Numbered from the stretch's first letter, positions 25,851 to 37,175 are shown. The stretch: 64,000 nucleotides of DNA from Progne subis subis (GCA_022316685.1 JAKJHU010000030.1:15704018-15768017), one strand, 5' to 3'. Numbers and translations are program-made. The notes: a model not told the origin generated them from the sequence alone.

Positions 25851-27889
25851 CAAAGAAAGGTGCCAGGCAGGTTAAAGAGGCACCCAGTGAATAATTCGGT
25901 CATTATTCTTCTGCATCCATATTGTACATCAGACTCTAAATGGTTAATATCATTGCTGCTATAATAAAAATATTTGCAGCAAAAAAACCCATGCTCTATC
26001 TAATCAGCCTCAATGACAATGCTTTCAGCAATGACCCTCTTTCCAAACAATGAAAATGCTCAGAGACCTTGTTATTTTCAAATGAACTCCTGCTTGTTTA
26101 TTATTATTTTTAATGCCAACAATTCCAGTTTCTAGGGATATCAGCATGAAATGTTTTCATAAATAAAAGTGAAATTTGTGAAGTGCTTCCATAGATACAC
26201 AAATACAAGTACTAATTAATGTAAAAATGTTATTCTTCTAAAAGATTTGGAATAAAAGATGCACACCACAAAAAGGCTCATGGAAAAAACATTATTGCAG
26301 CTGTGTCCCATCACCTTTCTCTGAGCAAAATACTTGTCATCAGGAGAAAAATTTTAAATTCTGGCCCAGCTCATGAAAAGTAATGGGCATGTGCACATAT
26401 CACTTTGGGATAGCATTATGTGTGTGTAAATTGATGTGGAACAAAAAGGGGCTTATCCTATGTCTCTACAGGCACTTCTATCTCTAAGTGACCTAGACCT
26501 TTTACAGCCAGGGGAAGGAATATGTAGATCTAGGGAAGAATTCATTTTACATAGTCTGGAGGTCTACTTTAGGACAAGAAGTGCTGAGCAAGCAAGCCCT
26601 GGTTGACCACCATATACCTAAACACAGGTAAAAGATGCTTACATTTGATCAGATGAATCTCATCCATTACATCAGCCACTCAGCTTCTGTCCTCCACTTG
26701 CCTTTTTCACGTGGTCCTCTTTAATAAGCGTTAGGCAGCTGAGCCCTTTTTACTGTAGGGGCTAAAATTCCTTAGATTATCCTGTGTTTACTGAAGGGTG
26801 ACACGGAGGATGAACACATAGTAGGACAAATACTGCCAGCAACTAATTTACATCTACCTTTGAGCCTAAAGTAAGTTGTTTGTGCATCATAACCCCAAAT
26901 CTTTTGGGTCACACAGTGTATGTTTGTGCCCTTTATGGAGCTGAGGTGTGGGACAGGGTTTAAGCATTGCTCTGAATCTGTCAGAATGGAACTATGAATA
27001 TGAATCATTTTCTGGATACAGCTTTCAACCTCGTTTGGTGACTTGGGTGGATGGCACATGTAATGTGTCTGTGGGGAAAATTAATCTGAGACATTATGGC
27101 TGTGAGCAATGCAGGTGCAAAGCCCAGCAGGCCAGGCAGGACTCCCCTTCAGAGTGAATGAACAGCCATCAGGGATTGCCAGTGCAGTCTAGGTTATGAT
27201 CCCTGTCTCTCTTTGGTCAGAAAAATCTTGCCCATTGACTGCATTGATGATATTCTTGTTGAGTCTAACAGGAGCTGGACAGCTCAGTCTTTGACATCTG
27301 TATCTGAGACACAGATGTGAGGAACTGCATCCTAGCATCTCTGTTAAGCAGTAAAAGCATAGTGAAATTAATCTAGTCAAGAATGGGAATTTGGGATGAA
27401 TAATGTGAACATCATTTACTGCCTGCCTCCCACCATACCTTCCCACACATAGCTATTTCATGTGTTCTCTGTGGTTTGTAGAGGAATGGTATTCCACCTG
27501 CTAGGAGAAAAAGGCACGATCCAAATTCAAAATGAATGCATCATTACTGTGTAGTTTTAAAAGAATTGTTCTCTTTTAAAGAAGCAAAGTCTCTGATTAG
27601 CAGCTTAACACAGACAGTCTTGGTAAACACAGAGAAGATGAAATTGCTGATGCTGAAGCATAATTTCCAGAAAACAACAGTCCAAAATTAATAGGGTCCT
27701 TAGAAACCATCCAGCAACATGATGAAGAGATCTCTCATCCTGACAGAAAAGCAACCCTAATATTTTCAAGGAAGTGTCCTTATAGACTGATGCAAATAGT
27801 AAAGGAGAATTTAGAAATACATTAGGCACAGCATTTCAACCTGTCAAGGGAGGGGATTGTCCTGCTCTGCTCAGCTCTGCTCTGCTCTG
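25851..27889. other. Unique sequence, no gene recognised
   Basis: About 2 kb with no recognised element. The block at about 25970-26260 is repeat-free and AT-rich and could be a conserved noncoding element. A small tandem of 'gctctgctc' units sits at about 27867-27890, just before the next CR1. Confidence 0.5.
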
Positions 27890-28418
27890 GGGCAGCCTCA
27901 TCTCACATCCTTTCTGCAGTTTTGGACCCCACAATATAAAAAAGACATTAAGCTTTTAGAGAGCTTGCAAAGGAGGGCTGTTGTGATGGTGAAGGGTTTG
28001 GAGGAGAAGTTGTATGAGAAGCAGCTGGTGTCACTTGGTCTGTTTGGTCTTAGAGAAGATAAGACTGAGGGGAAACCTCATTTCAGGATATAACCCTCGT
28101 GTGAGGGGAAGCAGAGGGGCAGGTACTGATTTCTTCACTTGAACAACCAGTGACCAAACTTGAGCATGAAGCTGAGTCAGGAAAGGTTTATGTTGGGTAT
28201 CAGGAAAGTGTTTTTCATCCACAGGCTGGCTGGGCACTGGAACAGACTTCCCAGCGATGTTGTCACAGCACCAAGTCTGACAGAGTTCAAAAAGCTTTTG
28301 GACAAAGCTCTCAGGCACATGGTGTGACTTTTGGGGTGTCCTGCATAGGGTGAGAACTCGATGGTCCTGGTGAATCCCTTCCAACTCAGCATATTCTGTG
28401 AGTCTATTCTATGATAAA
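27890..28418 (+). mobile_element. CR1 LINE, about 530 bp, plus orientation
   Basis: 5'-truncated plus-strand CR1. It contains the end of the reverse-transcriptase reading frame and the 3' UTR: 'gcagttttggaccccacaat', 'cttagagaagataagactga', 'gaacagacttcccagcgatg', 'ttcaaaaagcttttggacaa', 'aatcccttccaactcagcat', ending 'ttctgtgagtctattctatga'-like. The remaining coding part is broken by stops. The 117- and 120-codon minus frames here are antisense shadows. Confidence 0.93.
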
Positions 28419-29172
28419 TATTGAATGTTTTGCTAGTACTACAGCTGCAGATGAAAAAAGAGAATTTTGGTGGCTTCAGTAATGAGGTTCTGGGTGTGAC
28501 TAAACTAATGTAAGCAGATAAAACATAATCTTTTTCCACATCACACCAAGATTTATTTCATGGAAATATTCCTTCACGTTTTATTTTTAATTTTTGCAAA
28601 AGGAACAGAAAAAGGTTTGTCTGACCTTCTGAAAGTCATTGATCCTCTACAATATTCTTACATTCTGACATTTTCCCTAAGGGCATGAGGACTCCTTTGA
28701 ACTGTTCCAGGGACAGTCAGAGATGAGGAGTTGTTTTCTTCTATTGAAGTAGTTTAAAATACAGCTGATGAGGCAAAACAGATCTCCTGTTTAATATTGT
28801 CCCAGAACTTATATTTCAATGTGATCTGTGAATAAGTGGTGTTGCCAATAGATCATAAAAACTATTTAATTGAAAATGAGAAAGCTGATTAAAGTAACTG
28901 CACAGATCCAGCTAATGAGGGAATAGCTGCGAGATGTTTTTTTAACAAAAAGGGAAGTAGTTCCAAAAGTGAGGTTTCTAAAGACTTGTCCAAATAAGTG
29001 CTTCTGTGAAGCAGAGTAGCTATAATGTCTAGCATGCAGCTATATGCTGCTGGAAATAAGGAAGACCCTGAAAACCACGGGGGTACCATGCACAATTTTT
29101 AAAACAGAGAGAGTCCCAGATTTGCTATTTTTAACTCTTTCCCTAGTGTTGAAAATCAGGTTACTCATCTGA
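28419..29172. other. Unique sequence, no gene recognised
   Basis: About 750 bp between a CR1 and a T-rich low-complexity tract. Nothing supported. Confidence 0.6.
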
Positions 29173-29190
29173 TTTTTTTTGTTGTTGTTG

Positions 29191-29221
<31 letters not shown>

Positions 29222-29230
29222 TGTTTTTTT
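29173..29230. repeat. (TTG)n/(TTTTG)n low-complexity tract
   Basis: T-rich simple repeat moving from TTG to TTTTG to TTTTTG units, likely from slippage. Confidence 0.93.
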
Positions 29231-29735
29231 CCTGGTGAGCTTTTGCAACTCCTTGAAGACTGTTAAGCTTGAAATCAGAAAGAGCTCATTGGGGGACACT
29301 GGTAAAAGTGTGAGAAATATGTGGAGTTATGGACCTGCTCTCAATGCAAGAGATGAGTCTTTACCCTTCACAGGCAGAACTGACTTTAATAGGAAGCTAT
29401 AATAGGAGTTCTCTAGGATCTGCATATAGACTGGATTGGTATGAATACGATAAAAGTTTTTGGACACAATAAATCATTGCTTCCTAGAACAATTGGTCTC
29501 TGTGCACTTAAGATAGGTTGACATTCTGAATGTGGTTTTGAATGATCAAATCTAACACATAGGAAGCAAAAATCAGTCTGTAAGAGTGAGCACAGTAAGT
29601 TTAGATGCACCACAGATGAGAGGAAGATCAAATACATCACCTATGGAATGATATAAAAATGAGACAATTAGCATAAAAACAATAATAAAACAAAATCTAC
29701 CAATGAATAAACCTCCAAGCAATCTGATGTCTCCT

Positions 29736-29736
<1 letters not shown>
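29231..29736. other. Unique sequence, no gene recognised
   Basis: About 500 bp with no supported feature. Confidence 0.6.

Positions 29737-29769
<33 letters not shown>
29737..29769. repeat. Poly(A) tract, 33 nt
   Basis: Uninterrupted A run directly upstream of diverged CR1 sequence. It is probably a slippage-prone homopolymer. Confidence 0.95.
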
Positions 29770-29773
<4 letters not shown>

Positions 29774-29789
29774 AGCACAGGTAAATTCT

Positions 29790-30282
29790 TTGCTACAGAT
29801 TTGATAACAAAGAAAACTCATAAAAGTGCTGAACAGCTTCATAGGAAACAAATCAGCACAAATGAACTAATCAGTGGCAAGACTGGACGCTGTCTGGACT
29901 GCAGTGATCACATATTAGTGGCGTTTGCATTCCTCTGGGATATGGGTCTAGCATAGAGTAAAGTCAGAAACTTGAATTTGGATAAGGAATTAGCTGGATG
30001 GCTGCATCCAGTGAGAAGAAAGCAATGTCACAGTGACCAGATGGAGAAGAGTGATAAGTGGTGTCTTCATCACTGGCATGGCTGTGAGATCAAATGAACC
30101 CTCGAGTTTTCTGATGGCATCTCATCCTTCAATGAAACATTCAAGGTCTAGCTGAATGGGGTTTTGAGCAACCTTATCTAGCTGAAGATGTTAGTGTTCA
30201 TTGCAGAAGGTTGGACTAAATGGTCTTTATATGACCCATCTAAACCAAACCATTCAATGGTTCTATGATTCAATGAAATACA
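29790..30282 (+). mobile_element. CR1 LINE, internally deleted, plus orientation
   Basis: The first part (about 29850-29990) resembles the CR1 ORF2 segment after the endonuclease domain ('ctgtctggactgcagtgat', 'gcatagagtaaagtcagaaa'). It jumps to a reverse-transcriptase segment ('gctgcatccagtgag', 'agatggagaagagtgataag') and then to the 3' UTR and end ('ggttggactaaatggtct', 'ccattcaatggttctatgat'). It is an old copy with at least two internal deletions and no intact frame. Confidence 0.72.
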
Positions 30283-31500
30283 AGGATACCATCCCATGGA
30301 AAAGGCTGGTATTTAAAAATGGTAAGTGTAACTGAATGAAAAGTCAAAAGTAAGCAGGAAACCAAGAGAGGTAAAAAAATCTGAAGAGCACCTTGCAAAT
30401 TATGCTCATCTGAGATCAATTTTTTACTTAAATAATGGAAGCAAGCTAGAAAATTGGCTCACTGATGTTGGAAGGGCACTGAGAAGAGATAAGGCAGAGA
30501 TGTTCAACATGAAAGATGGTGTAGAAGTTCCTGTAATTAATGTATTCATATCAGACCAGTCAGAGGAGCTACACTTATTTTAGGTAAATATACATGAAGT
30601 ATTAGACCAAAAAGCTATGTCAATATTTCCAGCAGGAGTCTTACTTACAGGGGTGATTTCTCTTACAAGTAAGCTCTGAGAGTTGGAAGGAAAGAAGATT
30701 ATGGAGTGCACAGACTGCTGGGATTGGATGAACAATACCCTTAGAATGGTGAATCTTGTCCCACCATTCTGCTGCTGCTCTACCATGGTTTCAGCAGGTG
30801 TATAACTGGAGACTCAGTGAACCTGAGAAATGTGGGGTTTAAAAAGACCTTTGACAAGTTTCTGAAGCAAAATTTTATTAAGGTTATGAAGTTGTTTTGA
30901 GTTTGGCAGGAAGGTCCTGCTCTGAATTTAAAGTTGGTTAAAGGTCAAGAAGAGCAGAGTAGAGGACTTAGTGGTTTTCAGGCTGGATAAAACTCAGCAG
31001 TGGCTCCTACTCTGGGTAAGTGTTGAGACCAGTATTATTCATTATTTTGTCAATGACTGAAAAGGGAAATGTGATATCTTGAAATGTGAGGATGGCATTA
31101 ACATCTTTTGGGTAACCAGAAGCTGCATCAGTGACAAGGGATTACATCAGGTGTTAAGAAAGTGGTCAGAAAGGTGACAAATGAGTGTTGGTGTAGACAA
31201 AGTCAATGTATCCTAAGAAAAACAATCAAACAATGCATAGTGCTGAACTCTAAAAAAAAAAACAACAAAAACAAAAACAAAAAAAAAAAAAAAACCAAAA
31301 AAACCACACCCCAAACAAAAACCCAACAAAAAACAACAAAAACAACAAAAAACCCCAAACCCCCCCCCCCCCAAAAAACCCCCACACAGGCAGAGGAAAA
31401 TGTAGAACTGCTTCTCCCCAAATCCTAAAATACTATAACCAGAGATCACTTGAAACTGCCACAGGAGGTATTGGAGACAAACCATACTAGAATATTTAAA
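30283..31500 (+). mobile_element. Diverged CR1 reverse-transcriptase remnant
   Basis: Low-identity resemblance to CR1 ORF2 on the plus strand. At 30841-30870 'aaagacctttgacaagtttc' matches the 'AFDKV' region. At 31020-31065 'gagaccagtattattcatt' and 'tttgtcaatgactga' match the 'GP-LF-I-IND' region. At about 31190-31235 'gtagacaaagtcaatgtatc' and 'aagaaaaacaatcaaac' match the downstream 'D-KC-VMHLG-NN' region. Stops and indels are frequent, so it is dead. An A/C-rich tract interrupts it at 31251-31390, and a 3' UTR-like block resumes at about 31440-31500. Borders are approximate. Confidence 0.55.
31251..31390. repeat. A-rich then C-rich low-complexity tract
   Basis: About 140 bp of almost pure A and C on the plus strand. 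It starts with A-runs broken by single C, shifts to AAACCCC-type units and ends with a C run of about 14 near 31358-31371. The minus strand is therefore T/G-rich with a G run that could stack. The Lys/Pro-rich and Phe/Gly-rich open frames over it are low complexity only. Confidence 0.92.
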
Positions 31501-34500
31501 AGAATGCAAATTCATGGACTACACATACAAAAAAAATACTAAATGAAGAAGATAAACCCTCTACCCTAATATTCCAGAAGAACCCTTTTAAGTGATGAAA
31601 GAATCTATGGAGAGAGACCAGCCTTTTGTCTTCTCCTGAAACAGTGCCTCTTTCTGCAGTTTCATAGACATATCTGGTATTGACCTAAACACGTATGATT
31701 GACATTTCTTACATTCTTAGTTCTTGTAATCCAGTGTTTTAAGGATTTACCATCCACAAGAAGAACAGTTCAAAAGGTAGGCATAGGGATAAGGGAAGTG
31801 AGAAGCTAAGTGCTCCTTAAGCAGCAGGGGGGAAACCTTGAACTCTGAAAATGTAAAATGCTACAGATTACATTAAAGATACTTGTTTAATTACACATTG
31901 TCTGTAGAATTTATACACTAAGGCTGTACTTGAAGGATAGAAAATCTGTTCTGTGATGTCTCTTCATGTTCTTTCTCTTTTATCTCAATGTTAAGTTATG
32001 TAATTACTGACCACTTCAAAAGCTAAACTTTCTGAATAATTCATACAACACAGCAACGTGAGACAAGGTTAGGGGAGCCTGTGGGTGTCTCTACATATCA
32101 AATCCAGGCACAGAATTCTGATAAATAAAGGGATGGTTATAGCTCAAAAACTACCAGAGAAAGATAAAGTAAACAGCTGCAAAAAAGGGAGAAAATGCAA
32201 ACAACTGGCATTGCCCAGAAATCACTATTGTCTCAAGGATTTGGTACCACAGTAATGGGTAAAAAAATGATAAGTATTTTCAACTCACATAATTTTTAAT
32301 TTTTTGACAAGGCTAAATCCTTGTCAGAATAATAAATCAAAGCCAAAAGTGATCTTTATTGGTCAGTATGCTTGCACATCCTTAACAGAAAAGTGATTCT
32401 ATTGCCACAGTTTTAGAAATATATCCAAAATTGTGCTCAGAGTAAAAGCTTCAGGTTTGGGTATTTTTTGCCCTTCTCCTTTCAAAATTAAAGCAGTGTT
32501 AGATGCCACACGTATTAACTGTTGTAGATCTGGTGGTCTTACTATCTAAATGCAGGGTGCACAGCAGTGACTGAATATTTTGGACACAGGGCTTGGCAAT
32601 TGGAAACTCATTTGACTCTTTGCTTCCATATCAAATCATTCTGGTCTTAAAAGTCACAGAGAGCCCTGGGCTCCTGGTGCAACCAATAGCCCAACCTCAA
32701 AATCTTATAAAAAACAAATCTTAATAACTTTACATCTGTAATGAAGAAATAAAATAGATATCATCACAAATGAATCAACAAGAAGAATCAGCAAATACTT
32801 GGTCACAACTTTGTGCTTAATTTTAAGAAATCAAAATCAAAATCAAAATATTGATGACATCGTTAGTGGGATGATACTTTCATTTCAAATTTCTATTGCC
32901 ACTTGAGAATTACACCATCAGGAAAAGGAAAAATTAAGAGAACTGTACTGTTCTCTTAACAGCACACAGGCAATACTGGGATGTTTTGCCTTTAATTTGT
33001 TGCAACATTCATAAATCCAGAAGTCTCATTTTCTCACAAAACAAGTGAGTGGACTTCCTACCATATCTAAATAGGCAGAGGGAGATTTCCAGATTTTTCC
33101 ACAAGACGTATGTGATTATGACACCCAATACTGGGTACTGGAAGCAGGACTGGAGCTACAAGAGCCTGTTTATGTTAAATCCTCTTCACTGGCAAGGCAA
33201 TTTCTAGCTGATTTTGTAGGGACATGGACCTGGAGCCTCTACAAGCTAGCTGCTTCTTGATGATAGAGAAGGCTGCCTACAGTTGAGAAAGTACAAAAAA
33301 AGCTAATGTGTTGCGGAACTTATAATGTACAAATCTAGATGGAAAATTAAGTTCTCTTATATGCCTCTCCACCTCAAATATCTTCAGAGGCATTGCAGGA
33401 CACCACTGCTGATATCTCTGCTTTAAATTTTTTCCATGATGCTTAGAAACCTTGTACACGGAGAACTGGGTAAAAGGACTCTAACTGACTTTTGTTTTGT
33501 TTTGTTTTGTTTTGTTTTGTACCATTTTTGTGGTAAAAGAGGAATTTGACTCTACTGAACGCTAGTATGATAACTATCAGAGATAGTTATCACCTAAGAA
33601 TTCTGTATTTGACCAAAGTTTGATATTTTAAAGAAAGAGACATAAAGAAGTACCAGCCAGATGCATGATCTCAAACCACAGATTTGGACCATGGATCTTT
33701 CACAACTGGCAGAAATGTCGGTTGTGAAGAAGTAAGCCAACAGATCCTATTTAAGATTCTGGCCTTTCTTCCTTTACACCTCTTTAAAGGCATTGTTTAG
33801 GGCTTTTCTGAGAAAAGACTCTTTTTTTTCTTTTTTTTTAAGCTAAAAGCTTCTGGATGAAAGTCAAGCTGCTGGGTCTCAGAGCCGTTCCATTAGAAAG
33901 GTTATTGCAGAGTTTAACAGTGATGTTAGCCTAGATCTACTTTCCTTCTTGTCACTAAAGAGCAAAGGATTAATCCCATGGCAGATTTAGAGTTGAAGAA
34001 AATGTTAACTATGCCAGTATTCCTACAGGGTTGACAGATAAAACTTTGGTCAGGTATAGCGTAAATACCCTGAAGTGAGAGTTGTTCACAGGCTACTGTA
34101 AGATATCAGCAAAGATAAATGGAAAAACAAAGCACTGTTATTGGGAGTTTTGTCTCATTTTCATGCTCTGATAAAACAGGGACCTCCAGCAACAAGCTTT
34201 TATTGATTTTAATTAGGTTTTACAGGTAACAGTCAGCCAAGCAGTTGCATCTGTGCTGCATGTCTGAGTAGTACATAATATTGCCTTTGGAGCTCAGATT
34301 TATCAGTGTCTGCGTGCAAAGTACTAGCCCGGGGCAATAAAGTAAGACTGAAATGTGGAACATACAAGGAAAATAAAAGCTCTCTTTTGTCATAACTTTA
34401 ACCTGTCACTCATAGGAAAATGCCAGACTTCCCCCAGCTTCAAGATGTTACAGTGAATCTTCATCTATATCCTTGGCAGGCTCTTTCAGGCCTCTCAGAA

Positions 34501-34860
34501 ACAAAATAAGCAATAAAACAGATGCTGCTGAGGTCCTTTCTGGCAGAATTCATACTTCCAGTGGTCGTTTGAAGATTCTTTCCCCCAGCTGATTCCTTTG
34601 GTTCTTCATTTGCTATTTCTTTTTTCTTCTCCTTTTTTTTCCCTGTTCCTACATTGAACAACAAGAACAGGCTTTGTTTTCCTTTTCTGCCTTTTTTTCC
34701 TGTTTTGTTTGAACTGAAGCATAGTTTTCCTTGCAAAAGCAGAGTGGGGCAGGACCACAGAGCCTGGTCAAACCAAATGGAGCTGACCCAGTGCAGCGAT
34801 TAGGAGCTAGTAGGAAGAAGCTAGAAGATGTGCTTGTGTTTCTATAATTCCCTTTGCCAT
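31501..34860. other. Unique sequence, no gene recognised
   Basis: About 3.4 kb without recognised elements other than a (TTTTG)n run at 33490-33519. It ends directly at the target duplication of the provirus. Confidence 0.55.
33490..33519. repeat. (TTTTG)n microsatellite
   Basis: Six tandem TTTTG units, essentially perfect. Confidence 0.95.
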
Positions 34861-34866
34861 AACCTT

Positions 34867-35157
34867 TGTGGGAGATTAGGGACAGGCAGTCCGAAGATAT
34901 CGCATTGTACGAGCAGACAGAATCCCTCCCTCAATACTTAGTTGTTTAGTGTCCCTGATAAGGTAAGCAACACCTAACTTGTAACGTAAGCAGACGGGAG
35001 TGATGTAGCAAACAGAGGTTTTATAACTCCATGTAACCAGTTAATAAACACCATTTGCTGTCCACCACATTGGTGTCTGTGAGCTGGTGGCCCGAGCAGC
35101 CTGGCTGTGGCTGCCGTGTTGTTCCTGGAACCAGGTTGCTACGCCTCAGAGGAGGCA
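34867..35157 (+). repeat. 5' LTR of the deleted provirus
   Basis: 291-bp LTR starting TGTGGGAGA and ending GAGGCA. It contains a TATA-like box ('ttttataac') at about 35018-35027 and AATAAA at 35043-35048. The box and signal are only about 20 bp apart, giving a very compact U3-R layout. It matches the 3' LTR along its whole length, including the conserved 'ctcaatacttagttgttt' and 'ctggtggcccgagcagcct' segments. This copy has a 4-bp insertion relative to the 3' LTR near 35008. Confidence 0.95.
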
Positions 35158-35159
35158 AG

Positions 35160-35177
35160 TGGTGCTGAAACCCCCGG
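35160..35177 (+). other. Retroviral primer binding site
   Basis: Begins TGGTGCTGAAACC, two bases after the 5' LTR. A PBS pairs with the CCA-ending 3' terminus of a host tRNA. From memory of tRNA ends it is closest to a tRNA-Phe type site with one mismatch at the seventh base and a diverged end, so the tRNA assignment is tentative. Confidence 0.75.
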
Positions 35178-35274
35178 GAGTCGCCCGGGAGAACGGGAGT
35201 CGCCTGGACGGGTGAACAACGGCCGAGCGGCAGGCCAGCTCGGCGGGAGGGACGCCTCCGGACCCACGCAGAGG

Positions 35275-35668
35275 ATGGAAGCCCTCGTGAAGGTCATTTC
35301 TCAAATTCATAAGCAGTGGGGAATTGATTGTAAAGCAAAAGATTTTACCCTCGCAGTGACGAGGCTTTTGCAACTTAGTATTATTGATAGACCGGTGGAT
35401 ATTCCTCCACCCAGATGTTTGGGATCAATGTACTAAGGCCCTTGACGAAGACACAATGTCTTCTGGCTCAGGGAAAAATCTTAAGGCATGGGGAAGGGTC
35501 GTGGAAGATTTACAGAAGGCTCCGCACGAGCAAGAAACCTGGAAAGCTGCCCGAAATTGTTTAAAGATTTCTCCTCAATTGGGTATCGCGGCAGTGACGC
35601 AAACTTTCTCAGAGGGAACTGCTGTTGAGAATTTTCAGAGTGTAAAAGAATGTAGTCTGAAAGGTTAG
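35275..35668 (+). pseudogene. gag: Degraded gag (matrix-like) remnant
   Basis: A start codon at 35275 opens a frame beginning MEALVKVISQI, which resembles the N-terminal matrix domain of alpha/beta-type retroviral Gag. In an intact virus this domain targets Gag to the inner plasma membrane for assembly. The frame runs to a stop at 35436. Matrix-like sequence, including an HPDVWDQC motif, continues in a second frame (from about 35400 to a stop at 35668), so there is a frameshift near 35400. The Gag sequence then continues in the frame of the 35782-36420 ORF. The downstream major capsid domain was not recognised. Family assignment rests on motif texture and position after the PBS. Confidence 0.78.
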
Positions 35669-35781
35669 TGATAATGTTCAGAGTGTTGATGGGGTCGGTT
35701 CTGCCGAATGCAGAAGCTCGGAAGAGCAAGAGCTCGCTTCAGAGCCTCCAAACTCAAGGTCACTCGCTGAGGGGATAAAAG

Positions 35782-36420
35782 ATGCAGTCATTTTACAACA
35801 GTCTAGCTGAAGAAGCTAGGAATGCTGGAAAAGCGGGAGATGGACCTCCACCTTATGCGCCTCAAGATAGCGCTGAATCCGAGAGGGAAAGCAGGACAGA
35901 AAACAAAGAAGGTCATTTAGATAGTGGGCTCGTTGCCAATGAAAACAAAGATAGCTTGTTTGCTAACGCGGGGGCGCGCGAGCAGAAAAAGGGAAAAGAG
36001 CTCAAAGAGATAACTGAAGCTAATCTTTGCCAAAAAGCACGTTTTTCTAAGGTGAGAAGCTCCCACAGCAGGAGGCAGGGGGAGCGCAGGTGCAAGGGGC
36101 GGCTCAGCCCCGAGAGAAAGGGGCGGGGGCCCAGAGGGAAGGGACGGCCCAGCCCTGAGGGAAAGGGGCAGGGTCGGAGCCCAACCAAAAGGGTCCAGAG
36201 CCCGGAAGCAGCCAGTCAGTCGACTTGCGGCACTGAATTGGACTGGGACAGCCAGTCCTCTGCTGCCAGCTCCGACAAAGATGAAGTAACAGTATATAAA
36301 ACCAGTAATAACAATGTTTTTACCCTGAGTCAAGTCACAGGCCGAGGCAAATGCTTTGGCAGTGTAACCTTAGCAAAGCAGATGGGAAGTATCTGTACTG
36401 AGTTCATCCAACCTAGTTGA
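35782..36420 (+). pseudogene. 212-codon gag-env fusion frame
   Basis: Longest plausible frame in the window. Residues 22-25 are PPPY, the late-domain motif that recruits ESCRT-linked ubiquitin ligases in retroviral Gag. Residues of about 90-140 are strongly basic with an imperfect 15-residue duplication (GRLSPERKGRG / GRPSPEGKGQGR, about 36100-36180). From about residue 170 the texture changes to a segment (TGRGKCFGSV, then IC) that fits the C-terminal part of an envelope surface subunit, which is continued downstream by env TM. I infer that a large deletion joined gag to env in frame near 36240-36300. No zinc-knuckle (CCHC), protease or polymerase motif is present. Whether the frame is translated or just not yet broken is unknown. 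Confidence 0.6.
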
Positions 36421-37175
36421 AAGACTGATAAGTGGGCAGTTCCGTTCCTATCAGGAATGTGGGTCTGTCAACAAATCGGAATAACCCCGTGTGTGTACCT
36501 TAGCAAATACAATAACCTTGCTGACTTTTGTGTCCAAGTTTTGATTGTTCCTAGAGTCCTGGTATCACCAAGAAGAAGAAATGTATCGCTTTTTAGAAGA
36601 AACCATCCAGATCCACAAAAGAGAAGTAATGACAGGTATAACCATTGCAATGCTCCTTGGCCTAGGAGCCACTGGCACAGCCACAGCTCTCGTGACCCAA
36701 CACCAAGGACTTTCTCAGCTGCAAATGACAATTGATGAAGACTTACTGAGAATTGAAAAATCCATCTCCTCTCTGGAGGAATCTATCTCCTCGCTTTCAG
36801 AAGTCGTCCTGCAGAACAGGTGAGGACTGGACCTCTTGCTCATGGAGCAAGGAGGCCTGTGTGCTGCCTTGAGAGAAGAATGCTGTTTTTATGCAGACCA
36901 TACCGGAGTTGTGCGAGACTCCATGGCCGAACTGAGAGAAAGACTAGCCCCAGAGAAAGAGAGAGAGAGAGAGGCCCAACAAGGATGGTTTCGAGTCATG
37001 GTTCAATCAGTCACCATGGCTGGCCACCCTTGTTTCCACCTTAATAGGCCCTCTCACCATGATACTCTTGGTATTGATTTTTGAGCCTTGCATTTTGAAC
37101 AAGTTAGTGTCGTTTGTTAGAAGCCGTTTAGTGAAAGTCTGCATCCTATTTGTCGAACGCCTGCAATTACCGTGA
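36421..37175 (+). pseudogene. env: Degraded env (surface end and transmembrane subunit)
   Basis: 36430-36560 keeps the surface-subunit C-terminus (ITPCVYL, DFCVQV). A frameshift near 36560 leads to the TM frame. Nucleotides 36635-36694 encode a Gly/Ala/Thr-rich hydrophobic stretch suited to a fusion peptide, followed by a heptad-like helix. A TGA at 36821-36823 interrupts the frame. The CX6CC motif lies at 36860-36886. A further frameshift near 36980 moves the membrane-anchor and cytoplasmic-tail sequence to another frame, ending at a TGA at 37173-37175. CX6CC is typical of gamma-type Env, also carried by alpharetroviruses and type D betaretroviruses; in that family it links TM to the surface subunit. 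With one stop and at least two frameshifts it cannot make a full Env. Confidence 0.85.

Noticed and set aside
31162..31428. Lys/Thr/Pro-rich open frame and its Phe/Gly-rich antisense frames
   Set aside because: Translation of an A/C-rich simple tract, not a protein gene.
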